Assembly: GCA_949825025.1 (NCBI GenBank)
Contig: OX463782.1
Location: 37,101,951 to 37,165,950, forward strand
Reading direction: 5' to 3'
Origin: Siphlonurus alternatus
Lineage: Eukaryota; Arthropoda; Insecta; Ephemeroptera; Siphlonuridae
Length of the DNA stretch: 64,000 nucleotides
The translations under genes and the position numbers were made by a program. Positions within the stretch are counted from its first letter, which is position 1. Every line of letters starts with the position of its first letter. The notes beneath the pieces are model-generated. The model searched no databases, was not told the DNA's origin, and saw nothing but the letters and a program-made list of their open reading frames with translations. Below, in pieces: positions 53,024 through 63,223 of this stretch.

Positions 53024-53769
53024 CATGCGCGCGCAGTTAGAACAACTGGAATAATGTAAAAAAATGGAACTTTAAACTCAAAGGGTCATGTTCCTTGCGC
53101 ATGCGCAGAAGATACAAAAACAAAATATAAATAACGTTGCTTGCAAAATATAGAAGAACGATGTCTATAGTAGCAAAGCATGCAGAGTGTTAGTACAACC
53201 CCGAGAGCGGGCTAGAAACGGCCCGAGAAATTGTCTCGCACGCCGCGAGATAAGTGGCTAAAGAGAGGCTCAAGCAGGAAAAATGCAACGAGAGTGCATC
53301 GCAAGCCAGGCCACGCTAAAAGTTGTAGATACCTTGGAGATATAGCCGCCTGCAGAGAACTTTTATCAGTGCAGCGAATTGTGCCAAGAAACGACAGAGT
53401 GGCTGTAGAATATGTATTAGTAAAATAATATTATACTAATGTCATAATAGAGGCTAGTCATGTAACAAATAATTGCAAAAGTTATTTAATTAAAAAAAAG
53501 CTGGAGTAAGACTATAATAAGTGACAATTTAAAGTAATAATTAATATTATTTGCCTGAAATTTTATTACAGATATTAAATTATTATTGTTTTGTGTATAA
53601 AATAGAATTATAATATTATTATAATAGCCAAATTTGTTTGTAAAATAATACATTCCTCATTAAAATTGTAATTAATTTATTTAAAAATTAACAGTAACGA
53701 TGCAATAAAAAAAATGTATTCATGTGTTATTTTCTATGTTTGAAACAAATTTGAAATAACATGCACTCA
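53024..53769 (+). other. Probable noggin 3' UTR and flank
   Basis: No repeat family of the window is recognised here, unlike the surrounding DNA. The first 100 bp carry several CGCATGCG-like words; it then becomes AT-rich. A short frame at 53231-53428 has no family features and I do not call it. Confidence 0.35.
53704..53709 (+). terminator. Candidate noggin polyadenylation signal
   Basis: First clear AATAAA on the + strand downstream of the noggin stop, about 680 bp away, followed by an A run and T-rich sequence. A 3' UTR of about 0.7 kb is plausible, but nothing proves usage. Confidence 0.35.
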
Positions 53770-53892
53770 GTAGGTCTGTTCGTAAATTTCAAACTGTGAC
53801 ATATTCCTGCACTCTATTTCCTTATGCACTTGGATATAAGGTTTATATTGAGTGCAGAATGTACGCCGGGCAGACTTTAAGAACAGACCTTG
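53770..53892. repeat. Short inverted repeat downstream of noggin
   Basis: AGGTCTGTTC at 53771-53780 and GAACAGACCT at 53881-53890, with inner TGCACTC / GAGTGCA. 120 bp; origin unknown. Confidence 0.55.
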
Positions 53893-53987
53893 AAGATTTA
53901 AAATTTCCCGGTAAAATTAATTTTGAGTTACCTTTTTCGTAAACCCTGAATATAACAATATTCCAGGTACACCAACCGACATTAGAT

Positions 53988-54138
53988 GCGATTCACAAAG
54001 CAGTTAGCAGTTCTAACCACGTTTAGCTTAACCTGCACGTTTAACTAGGTGGTTTAACATGTAAAACAGGCATAGTTAAACGTGGTTAAGCTAAACGTGG
54101 TTGGAAACTTGACTAACTGCTTCGTGAATCGTATCCCT
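53988..54138. repeat. Palindrome V
   Basis: GATGCGATTCACAAAGCAGT / ACTGCTTCGTGAATCGTATC outer arms and CCACGTTTAGCTTAACC / GGTTAAGCTAAACGTGG inner arms; MITE-like, single copy. Confidence 0.75.
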
Positions 54139-54162
54139 TATTTATAAGTATGATATATATAC

Positions 54163-54285
54163 ACTCATCGCCTTGGAAAATTTCTACTTACAGTATAGTC
54201 ACGATGCCCTGTGTTTTTAGGGGCTTGGTGATTAACAAGGCTGTAAGAGGAAATTTTCCAAGGCGACAAGTGTACGTAAGGAAAT
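54163..54285. repeat. Palindrome W
   Basis: ACTCATCGCCTTGGAAAATT and AATTTTCCAAGGCGACAAGT arms with further weak pairing inside (TTACAG / CTGTAA). Lies 24 bp after palindrome V. Confidence 0.7.
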
Positions 54286-55093
54286 CTATTAATGGTGTCT
54301 GCAGGGCTTACAATCACCTCATATAAGGACTCGATCGTAACGAGCTCCCAAGTTTTAATCAAATTTTACCGCCTGCTAATCTGAGTGCATGAATCTCGAA
54401 TTTCGGACAGTCGATTTAACTACGGCATTGATTGATGAGTAAAAAATAAAAGTTATGTTAAATTTATTAAAAAATAGGAATGAAAAAAAAAATGAAAAGT
54501 TATAAAAAAAAGTATTTCATGGTGCCAAATTTCTCTTTTATAAAATATTTCGAGAAAAAATGAGGTGCTTTCTTGAAAAGTATTATTTATATCCCCAGTT
54601 CAAATTAAACGATGTTGGGAAAATAGCAGCTAGGCGATGTTGGGAAAATAGCAGCTAGGGACCGCGCGGTTGCTTTTATATATTTCGAACATCCATGGAT
54701 GAGCATCCAGATGCTTTTAATTTTTAGAGCATCCTGAAAAATAGCCTACTTCTTTTATTCTTTACTCAAATAAATTCACATCGACTGTCCAATGAACGTC
54801 TCGTCCTGTCCACGTTTGTCACCAAGCACGAGTCGAGGACGTGACGCCACGTGGACAAAAACTGAACTGTTGCATCTCTTAATCCCTTGTAAGATAGTGT
54901 GTACACACCTCTGTAATTACGTCATAGAAGTGTCGTCCCCAGACTAGATCAGTGGCTTCCTGAGAGACCCAAGCAGGTCGCAGTGTTCGATGTAAATATA
55001 GTCTGTAGGAATTGTTGTCGATAAGCAATAATAAAATTACCGCTGTATAAATTACATTGTTGTTGTTGTTGTTACTGATGAGTCCCCTCTATA
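54286..55093. other. Unassigned, 810 bp
   Basis: Apart from the 25-bp tandem duplication at 54611-54660 and a (TTG)n run at 55060-55072, nothing recognised. Confidence 0.4.
54611..54660 (+). repeat. Tandem duplication of 25 bp
   Basis: CGATGTTGGGAAAATAGCAG + CTAGG occurs twice in direct succession. Confidence 0.85.
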
Positions 55094-55242
55094 AGACAGT
55101 GCCACGAGATTGTTGGTTTGCCTACTTATAGGATAACGCTCAGCTGTTTACCTCCCCCCTACTGTTGTCATACAGTACGCTCTAAAGCATTAAAAAATAA
55201 ATATAGAAAAATTTACTTTTTTGTCAGGTATAATTATTTAAC

Positions 55243-55437
55243 GGGAAGGTAACATGGATCAGCTGATCAACGTAGTCTCATTTGATTAACATGTAAACCA
55301 TATGACAAAAATTATGATTTTTTTTTTAGAGACATGCAGATTTTAGTACCTAAAAGCTACAGAAAAAAATTCAAAACAATTACTCGAGTAATATATATAT
55401 CTATATATATATATATATATAGATATATATATATAGA

Positions 55438-55492
<55 letters not shown>
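55243..55492. mobile_element. FB-2 foldback remnant with a TA array, inserted in Tc-K
   Basis: Left arm only (GGTAACATGGATCAGCTGAT to TTCAAAACAATTACTCGAG). At 55390-55492 the rest is replaced by (TA)n with GATC/CTAT interruptions, after which the host Tc-K copy resumes. Confidence 0.72.
55390..55492. repeat. TA microsatellite with palindromic interruptions
   Basis: Long (TA)n broken by CTATATA, TAGATA and TAGATCTA. Confidence 0.95.
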
Positions 55493-55496
<4 letters not shown>

Positions 55497-55780
55497 ACAC
55501 AAAAATGTAGCTTATGTATTTTTTAATAACTGGCAGATGATATTGAAACGATATAAATGTAATAACTGCCGTATAATTATGAAATTATTTTTTTTTCTAC
55601 ATTTTCTCTCTTAAACGCTGCTGATGCAACACAACAATATGGCGCGGCAGGCTCCTGTAAAGTATGCAATATGCGCTGCAGTGACGTCACGTGGGTTTAG
55701 TCTATAGGATGAGAAATAATTAGGAAAAAAGTATTAGTGCATTAGAAAATAATTAACCTAATACCATTTATTTCTATAGA

Positions 55781-55808
55781 GTTAGTTAGTTAGTTAGTTA
55801 GTTAGTTA
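55781..55808. repeat. GTTA microsatellite
   Basis: (GTTA)6-7. Confidence 0.95.
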
Positions 55809-56265
55809 CTGTACCTCCAACTTTAATGCAGATCTGATTCGCCCTGAAGAATTAGATTGGGGGTCTCGATACTTTTGGGAGGGGGTGTATAATCGCTTTT
55901 GCAAAGGTGCAAATTTCATTGCAATAGTACTTAAATTTATGGAGGGCACAGACAATATTACATGCAGACACAATTTTTCTATATTTATAGCATGCACATT
56001 TTTCTTATAAAAAGCTTAAACTGACGATGCCTTGATTCAAGGAAAGTTTGCATGCAAGAGATACAAAAATTGTGCCATAGTGCCAGCTTAATATTGTGTT
56101 TTTATAAGCTAAATTATATATAATAGAGCAGCATTAACAGTTTATTTAATATTTATTTATTTATATTTATTTCTATAATTTATGTAGTATATAAATTTCA
56201 GCAACAACATGATAAACTAAAACAAAATAAAAAATGGATTTTACTTTCAGTTACAATAACTTCAC
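55809..56265. other. Unassigned, 460 bp
   Basis: AT-rich, nothing recognised. Confidence 0.4.
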
Positions 56266-56590
56266 TAATGGAGTATCGACCTCATTTTTTTATTGCAGAA
56301 ATGGATAGAGGGTGCAAAGTTATACTACCCTGATTTCTTTCACATTTTTTAGAGTCCGGGAAATATTTTTAAAAAATTATTGAAAGTTCTTTTTGTGACG
56401 TCACGAGGCGCCTCTCCTTAAGAAAAGGATACGGCTTGCCTCCGCGTGACGTCACGAATAGGACTTTCAATAATTTTTTTAAAAATACTTCCAGAGCTGT
56501 AAAAAATTTGGAAAAAATCAGGGTAGCATAACTTTGCACCCTCTATCCATTTCTACAATAAAAAAAATTGAGGTCGTGCGATACTCCATT
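56266..56590. mobile_element. FB-3 foldback copy 6
   Basis: Complete, ends AATGGAGTATCGACCTCA and GGTCGTGCGATACTCCATT; GTGACGTCAC at about 56396 and 56447. Confidence 0.88.
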
Positions 56591-56969
56591 CATAATCAAT
56601 TTTCATTATAGACAAATTGCATTTAAAATCTCAGGTCATTCATAGAAAGGCGTCCATATTTCATCAACTCAGAATGCAAGTCAAATAGAAGTGCACAAAA
56701 ATTCAAACTATAATTGACTTTTAAGCCCATAGCATTTAAGGTTAATAATTCTGTACATGACATAATTCTGAGGTGATGATTTTTGGTAGCCGTCTAAAAA
56801 GTTTCGAATTATTTTTCCATTGTTTTATTTAGAGCACTTTGCATTTTGTTGCTTGAATGAAATTATTTTCTAAGTACAGATATGAACAGAGTTGAATTTT
56901 TAGGATTACTTATTTTTACGTCTTTTTAAAAAGAGAGTGAAAAAGAAGTGCATGCAAGCTATAAAACTA
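56591..56969. other. Unassigned, 380 bp
   Basis: Nothing recognised. Confidence 0.4.
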
Positions 56970-57182
56970 CATTCAAATTAATTTGATATTCCTTCCGGAA
57001 GTAGCCGGAAGTGTGAAGTTTGCAGCTCTTCTGTTTGTAATTCAGAATAGAAATTTTACAGAGTGGTTTGAAGTAGAAGTACTGACCTATGTGTGAAATT
57101 GTAACACTGAAATATGAATAGAAAGACCAGAAACTTTACACTTCCGGCTACTTCCGGAGGGAATATTATGTAAATTTGACTG
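56970..57182. mobile_element. Tc-N copy 3
   Basis: CATTCAAATTAATTTGATAT to TAAATTTGACTG, with TA after the right end; body as in copy 1. Confidence 0.84.
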
Positions 57183-57375
57183 TATATATTATAAAAGAAT
57201 ACTCCAAAAATCTGAAAAATTAATAGTAAAATCCATAGCCAGCAAGAATAAGAATATCATATTTCCGCAAAAAAAAAAAAAAAAAAAAAATAGTGACAAT
57301 TTTTTTACTAATTTTAGTATTAGGAATTTATCTAGTGCGTCGTTTGAACCGCTCCCCGTCTCGGTAAGTAATGTA

Positions 57376-57588
57376 CAGTCAAATTTACATAATATTTCTT
57401 CCGGAAGTAACCGGAAGTGTGAAGTTTGCAGCTCTTCTATTTATAATTCAGTTTTGAAACTTTACAGAGTGGCTTCAAGTAGAAGTGATGACCCATATGT
57501 AAAATTGTAACGCTGAAATAATAATAGGAAGACCAGAAACCTTACACTTCCGGCTACTTCCGGAGGGAATATCATGTAAATTTGACTG
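57376..57588. mobile_element. Tc-N copy 4
   Basis: CAGTCAAATTTACATAATAT to ATGTAAATTTGACTG with TA on both sides (57374-57375, 57589-57590). Confidence 0.86.
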
Positions 57589-57624
57589 TATGTATGTGAC
57601 GAAAAAGTTGCTGTGCATCAATTT

Positions 57625-57790
57625 CCATGGAGCGATGTCGAGCGAGGATTGGCACTTACTCTTCAATGTCGTATGGTGGCCATTGTTGCGGGAAAGCGAT
57701 TTTTTCACGCCAACATGGCCGCCATATGATATTACAGCAAGTGCGCCTTTCTCGTTCCACCAAAAATCCTCGCGTGACATCGCTCCATGG
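57625..57790. mobile_element. Palindromic element O, copy 2
   Basis: CCATGGAGCGATGTCGAGCG to GTGACATCGCTCCATGG; axis region ACGCCAACATGGCCGCCATA and CAGCAAGTGCGCCTTTCTCG. Confidence 0.82.
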
Positions 57791-58044
57791 AAAAGCGTCT
57801 TTATGCTGGGGGTTAAGAAGGACGAAGACCTGATGGAAGAAGGGCCGCCTGCCTGCAGACATCTCCCGAGTCCTGCGCAAGGTCTATGCAGCGAGAAAGG
57901 TGCAGCATCATATCATATGGTAGCTGCGGTGTAGCACATGCAGCGCCGTCCTCGGGGGATCTGCGAACTTTTCTTTGCTTGCCATCTTCCTTGTTCTTTG
58001 AACGTTTCTCCATAAGTCAGTCTGAAGTCTCGAAGTCCTTTAAA

Positions 58045-58980
58045 GGTAGCGCCACGAGATTGTTGGGTTGCCTGCTTACAGGATAACGGTATGATGTTTA
58101 CCTCCCCTCCCTTCCCCTACCAAAGAGCAACAGTTTTCTGAAAAGCATCGAAAAAAAAATAGAAATCATAGAAAAATTTACTTTGTCAAAATTCAAAATT
58201 CTTTTATTAATTCCATTAGTTCCTACAATATATCATGTTACATATGTTGAGGTTTATAGGACAAGTCAATCTAAAGCTAAATAATAAAGTCAATTAACAT
58301 TACTTGAAGTCATTCATAGTCCATGTAGTTTTGTACACAATAGAAACACTTATTTACTAGCCACTAACACTCACTTTAAAAACATTTAAATTTTCGATGC
58401 ACTTCACATCATTAGGCAGCTTATTATACAAAGACAAGCAACTCAAAAAGGGTCCCTTTTTATACATATTCAATTTACAATAAATTGGAGTTATTACATT
58501 TTTTTAGGTTTCTGGTGTTATGATTATGATGCACTTCATGTTGTTTAATAACATGTTGACACTTATGATTATTTAAGGACACAAAAATGTAATCTCTGCA
58601 TGGTGTTATTTTCTTTATAAACTAGCAGATGATATGAATACGTATCGATATAAATGCAATAATTGCCGTCTATAATTCAAAATTAATTTTTTTTTACATT
58701 TTCTATTTTTTTTTTTTTCAAAAATAATATAATATAAATATGTTTATTGAGCAAAAGAACATAATACAGTGATACAATTTTTAACATTATGCTCAAAGGG
58801 TGACTCAAAAAGGGGATAACATTCACTAGTTAGTCACCCAAAAATAAGGTAAAATACATTTATCAGACATTTTACATATAAGCAGATGATTTTCAGCATA
58901 TTGTTGCTCTTCGGTATGGGAAGGGAGGGGAGGTAAACATCAAGCCGTTATCCTGTAAGCAGGCAACCCAACAATGTCCG
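58045..58980 (-). mobile_element. Tc-K copy 4, inverted-end derivative with a nested LINE end
   Basis: Left GGTAGCGCCACGAGATTGTT ... GATGTTTACCTCCCCTCCCT; right end is the inverse, GGGAGGGGAGGTAAACATCA ... CAACCCAACAATGTCC. So both ends derive from the same Tc-K terminus. The LINE piece lies at 58186-58560, and 58720-58900 is unexplained. Confidence 0.72.
58186..58560 (-). mobile_element. LINE 3' end (reverse transcriptase C-terminus), inserted in Tc-K
   Basis: On the minus strand, 58560 down to about 58370 encodes the RT tail: HEVHHNHNTRN, then after a run of seven A's (with an apparent 1-base frame change) VITPIYCKLN, then SLYNKLPND and ENLNVFK before a TAG. HxHxTRN ... LYNKLP ... FK is the standard C-terminal signature of Jockey/CR1/I-type LINE reverse transcriptases. 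The 3' side ends in a short GAATTTT-type repeat tail at about 58186-58200. Only the 3' end survives, with a frameshift. Confidence 0.75.
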
Positions 58981-59169
58981 AATTTGCAACAAAAATTTGT
59001 ATGCACGTTGTACAACGTTACCTGACTTTTTGTTAGGTGGTGTCAATAAAGGTGCGATGATTTTGGGGTGCTAGACTGATGGGTGCGCCTCCCTCCCCCG
59101 CTCCATCAATCTGCAGCTCAGTTCGTGGTGTACATTACTGAAGCTAATACATTTTCTAACTTTTTATTA

Positions 59170-59482
59170 CAATGGAGTATCGACCTCAATTTTTTTATTA
59201 CAGAAATGGATAGAAAGTGCAAAGTTATGCTACCCTGATTTTTTTTACAGCTCTGGAAGTATTTTTTAAAAAAATATTGAAAGTCCTTTTTGTGACGTCA
59301 CGTGCCACCTCTGCTTAAGAAAAGGATAGGACTTGCCGCCTCGTGACGTCACAAAAAGGACTTTCAATAATTTTTTAAAAATAGTTTCCGGGCTCTAAAA
59401 TATCTGAAAAAAATCAGGGTAGCATAACTTTGCACGCTCTATCCATTTCTGCAATAAAAAAAAATGAGGTCGATACTTCATT
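59170..59482. mobile_element. FB-3 foldback copy 7
   Basis: Complete, ends CAATGGAGTATCGACCTC and GAGGTCGATACTTCATT; two GTGACGTCAC sites near the axis. Confidence 0.88.
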
Positions 59483-59503
59483 TAAGTATTAAAAGGGCAT
59501 TGG

Positions 59504-59862
59504 TTAGTTGGCAACACTGATGTATCTTCACCTAGCTAATTTTTCAACCCCGCTCTTCAGAGCAATTTTTATGCTAAGAGCTAAGCTGATTGCAGTGTTA
59601 TTAAGATAATTAGTATAACCCAATTGCACAACTTGGCTTAGTATAAGTCTGATATAAAGAGTATAAGTATTTTTTAATAGTTTTTTAAAATTTACATGTA
59701 AATTTTAAAATCAGACTTTATTAACTTGTAAGCCAAGTTATGCACTTGGGTTACTAATTATCTTGACAATTCTGCAATCAACTTAACTCCAGCATAAAAA
59801 TTACTCTGAGGAGCGGGGTTGAAAAATTAAAATGGTGAAGATACGTCAGTTTTGCCAACTAC
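59504..59862. mobile_element. Foldback X
   Basis: Arms of about 150 bp: GTTGGCAACACTGATGTATC ... CAACCCCGCTC and GAGCGGGGTTG ... GATACGTCAGTTTTGCCAAC; inner CACAACTTGGCTTA pairs with TAAGCCAAGTTATG. Single copy. Confidence 0.8.
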
Positions 59863-60748
59863 CGCGGTGTTACACCCAATGTCCTTAAATTATATAAAAA
59901 ATAATACAATAAAATGACACAATATCCATTTTTTACAAAATAAAAATGCACATATTAATTGACAATAGTAATTGCAGTATGCATATTTTTCAAGATAATT
60001 AATTAACTGCATGATATTAAGTACATTTTGTTTTAATTTATCTATTCATAAAAACAGATATATGACATTTCACATTATAATACTACAATACACCACAAGA
60101 GTTTGGAAATCTTGTAAACAGGGAACGTTAGTTTCAATTAGATAACTTAATTGACAAGATGGCAAATACATTTTTTTAAATTAGTTGTTAGAATATTAAC
60201 ATTTTAACAAATTGCGGCTATCTTTAGATACAAAACTTCAAAAGGACAAGATAAAATTAATAAAATCATTTATAAAATTCATTTATTAAATGAATTAATA
60301 AATTCATAAAATTAAATTAAAATTATATCGTTTTAACACTAATAATATTATAACATTTCTAAAATTAAATTGATACACAATTATATACTAGACACAAAAT
60401 ATTTATAAGTAGGTATTATATGAATTCAATTGTTAGTTAGTATCCCAAAAATGTATTTTTTTTCTACTATCACATCTTCAGTAGTTTTTATAATTTTTCT
60501 GTTTTGTGAAAAAGTCATTTAAGTTGTAATACCACTATATTAGTGTCTTATGAAAATGCTCTTTCATTTGTTCCAAAATTTTAAATCGTAAATAAATAAA
60601 AAATAATCCGGCACTTCCGGTCTCGAAATTGCCTAGAAATGAAGAAGGATATGACTAACTTGAACAAATAAGTTGTCAACTTAATAATGTGAATATTCTA
60701 TGACTAACTTTAGAACGTTATAGTTAAGAGCTCCATGCACGTACAGTA
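59863..60748. other. Unassigned, 890 bp
   Basis: Very AT-rich, no repeat family or gene. Confidence 0.4.
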
Positions 60749-60945
60749 ATTTGCACAAAAAATGTCCCGTTGCAAAAACATAGCTCCTTTTGCTCCTTCT
60801 AATTTGGTTATATGTGGTAGAGAGCGAAGTTGGATGATAGGAGAGGACCATGGGACATTCCTTGTGCAATGATCGTCTGTAGGTAATCTGCAACAAAAGG
60901 AGATATAATGTTTTTGCAACGGAACATTTTTTGTGCAAAGTACTG
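60749..60945. repeat. Inverted repeat Y
   Basis: TTTGCACAAAAAATGTCCCG and GGAACATTTTTTGTGCAAA outer arms, continuing CGTTGCAAAAACAT / ATGTTTTTGCAACG; the centre includes GACCATGGGACATTCC. Two overlapping frames here are by-products of the symmetry. Confidence 0.72.
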
Positions 60946-61064
60946 TACACTCCATTCAAATAAAAATGTCCAATCCAGCCATACTTTTATTTACACTTCC
61001 GAACACCACAAACTTTACTCCTGCCTTGTGGAGGCGTGGTGAACCGAAAATCCTCTGGAATGGG

Positions 61065-61705
61065 CCCGAGTTGAAAAAAAATTTCATCTTTTATTCGATA
61101 TTAAACTCTCCTCTCGTCTATATAATTTCCTCCTATTTTGCACCATTTTAGAGGAAAAAAGTGAAGAAAATACGATATTACGTCTTATTTTCTCTTATTG
61201 AGCATAAAATGTTTATAGAAATATTTTCTTCATACTGAGCGACGAGAAAATAAGATGTGTTTTAGAAGTAAAAAGATTATTATAGCTTTAGACGTGTAAA
61301 GGATGAGTTGAAGACTTAGGTAGAGATAACACAGCCAATGTTAAAAAAAATTGCATTCATAAAAATTATGAAAAAAATTTAGAATCTTTTCCTTAACGTA
61401 CCTTATCAGTAGGTAATATAGGTAAAATATCAGGTATACAGAAACGAGCTAGTTTTTTATTTATTAATTTTTAAAGCCGACTATTTTAACATGGAGAAAT
61501 GGAAATTCCATATTAAATTAGTCAAATTTATAAATTAATAACTCGAAAACTAGCTCGTTTTTGTATACCTGATATTTTACCTACTGATAAGGTATGTTAA
61601 GGAGAACATTTTAAATTTTTTTCATAATTTTTATGAATAGGATTTTTATTAACATTGGGCGTGTTATGCTGTTATCTCTATATACCTTAATTTTTAAGTA
61701 GGAGG
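61065..61705 (+). mobile_element. MITE-A copy 17, split by FB-1
   Basis: Parts 61065-61318 and 61687-61705. Other copies read GAAGACTTAATTTTTCAAC; here GAAGAC TTA | FB-1 | TTA ATTTTTAAG, a 3-bp duplication. Confidence 0.86.
61319..61686. mobile_element. FB-1 foldback copy 3, inserted in MITE-A
   Basis: 368 bp between TTA duplications (61316-61318 and 61687-61689). Ends GGTAGAGATAACACAGCC and a right end TTATCTCTATATACC. This fixes the terminus and the 3-bp duplication for the family. Confidence 0.88.
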
Positions 61706-61910
61706 TGCATTTCTTGCTCCCCAAAACTTGAAAATCTGCAAATATCTTTCTGTCTATTGGAGTAAAATTCGTGTTTTCATGACGTGTACGTACAAAAGAA
61801 ATCGCCGGAAGTTTGGAAAGTTTTGACCCTCATGTGGACGTTTTAAAATTGAACATCAGTTCGCTATATTATAGTTTAACCTGCCACTTAACATGGGCTT
61901 GGTATTTATC

Positions 61911-61985
61911 AAATTAAAGATCAGGAAATCACGAAACGACGTAATTTTTCAACTGGTTGTTTCGTGATTTCCTGATCTTTAATTT
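61911..61985. repeat. Perfect hairpin with MITE-A end in the loop
   Basis: Arms AATTAAAGATCAGGAAATCA + CGAAAC and GTTTCGTG + ATTTCCTGATCTTTAATT are almost perfect; the loop reads GACGTAATTTTTCAACTG, the MITE-A 3' terminus. Confidence 0.75.
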
Positions 61986-62050
61986 CTATTTCTTATCTAT
62001 TGTATATCAATAATCACGTCAGTATAATATGATCATTTAATCACAAACAC

Positions 62051-62317
62051 CCCTAATTGAAAAAATACGTCTTCAACTCATCCTTTACGCGTCTAAACCT
62101 AATCTTTTTAACTCTAAACCACAACTTATTTCCTCTTCGCTCAAAGTGAGGATGAAATAAAGATAATATAGCTAACATATTATGCTCAAGAAGAGGAAAA
62201 AAGACGTAATCTCGTCTTTTCCCCTCTTTTTACCTCTAAAATGGTGCAAAATAAGGGGACAAAAGACGATAGGAGAGCTTAACAGAGAAGAAAATATGAA
62301 ATTTATTTTAACTCGGG
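62051..62317 (-). mobile_element. MITE-A copy 18
   Basis: Minus-strand, intact ends CCCTAATTGAAAAAA and TTTTAACTCGGG. Confidence 0.9.
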
Positions 62318-62363
62318 AATCTAAATTTCAGAATTTGACTGTCAAGCTGTAGAAGTTTCTAGC

Positions 62364-62520
62364 CCTGTCCTGCAGAACTGGCCGGAAACGGAAAAGCTCT
62401 CGACCAATTAAAAACATCTAAATTTCCGTTTACTTGAAAAATTCAAGTTGAAATTAAATTGAATTTTCTGATTGGTTGAGAGCTTTTTCCTTCCGTTTCT
62501 GAAACAATTCTGGACAGGGT
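62364..62520. repeat. Palindrome AA
   Basis: AGCCCTGTCCTGCAGAACTG and CAATTCTGGACAGGGTT outer arms, GGAAACGGAAAAGCTCTCGA / TTGAGAGCTTTTTCCTTCCG inner arms. Confidence 0.75.
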
Positions 62521-62546
62521 TTAAGCGAGTGTCCAATTACTCCAAG

Positions 62547-62695
62547 TAGGCGCGGATCCAGAAAAAAAAAAAACGTGAGGGGCTGCCTCCATAAGGCCAA
62601 TGTTAAAAAAAATTCAAGTGGGGGAAATGCCTAAATTGCCCATGTTAAATCCAAAATTGCAGCCCCCCAGCCCCCCTCCCCTGGATCCATGCCTG
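62547..62695. mobile_element. hAT-M copy 5
   Basis: TAGGCGCGGATCCAG to CTGGATCCATGCCTG, with flanks ACTCCAAG (62539-62546) and ACTCCAAA (62696-62703), an 8-bp duplication with one change. Confidence 0.85.
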
Positions 62696-62800
62696 ACTCC
62701 AAATAATATTAACCAATTGTAAAGTCAGGAAATACACCTCTTGGCAGCACAAACGTTACACTCTGTTGGATGCCACGCAGCCCAGATGAAGACGTGGTCA

Positions 62801-63171
62801 TTTTTTTTTTTACCAAACCCTAACTGGGTACTTCTTTCTACTTACTAAGTTGGAACCCTCTAACCCTCCAAAATCCTAACTTGAGCGTTTCTACCGGAAC
62901 GAGGACGGCCGCGGCCTTGCAATCCATCTCAGCATTTACCTGTGACTGAGGGAAACGTGGAAACTTCAGCCAGGATGGACGCTACAGCTTTTGTCAATGA
63001 ACTGGAAGTGCAATGGTCCAAAGCCAGGACAATCATACGGTGGAAAAGTGCAACGATTTGCCCCTGGGTGGAAAACGTGGTTTTTGTTGAAAATAGTCAC
63101 CCATTTAACTACTAACCACGCTCGGCGTTACTTGACTTCGGTGATCAGACTAGACCCGGTCAAGCGCACTG
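62801..63171 (-). mobile_element. SINE-5S-2 copy 6
   Basis: Minus-strand, near full length; poly(A) is the T run at 62801-62811, and the head ends at about 63171. C-box and central domain (about 62945-62980) are recognisable. Confidence 0.87.
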
Positions 63172-63223
63172 GTGGGCTTTTTGATCTGACGTGTAGAGCT
63201 CTTTCAAAATTGTAATTGTGCAC

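Larger units (their letters stand above)
55094..55700 (-). mobile_element. Tc-K copy 3, split by FB-2 and a TA array
   Basis: Minus-strand parts 55094-55242 and 55493-55700; the break is in the TATAATTATTTAA segment, and the copy resumes at ACACAAAAATGTAGCTTATG. Confidence 0.8.

Noticed and set aside
52486..53026. Minus-strand frames of 66-118 codons across noggin
   Set aside because: Antisense shadows of the GC-richer noggin exon.
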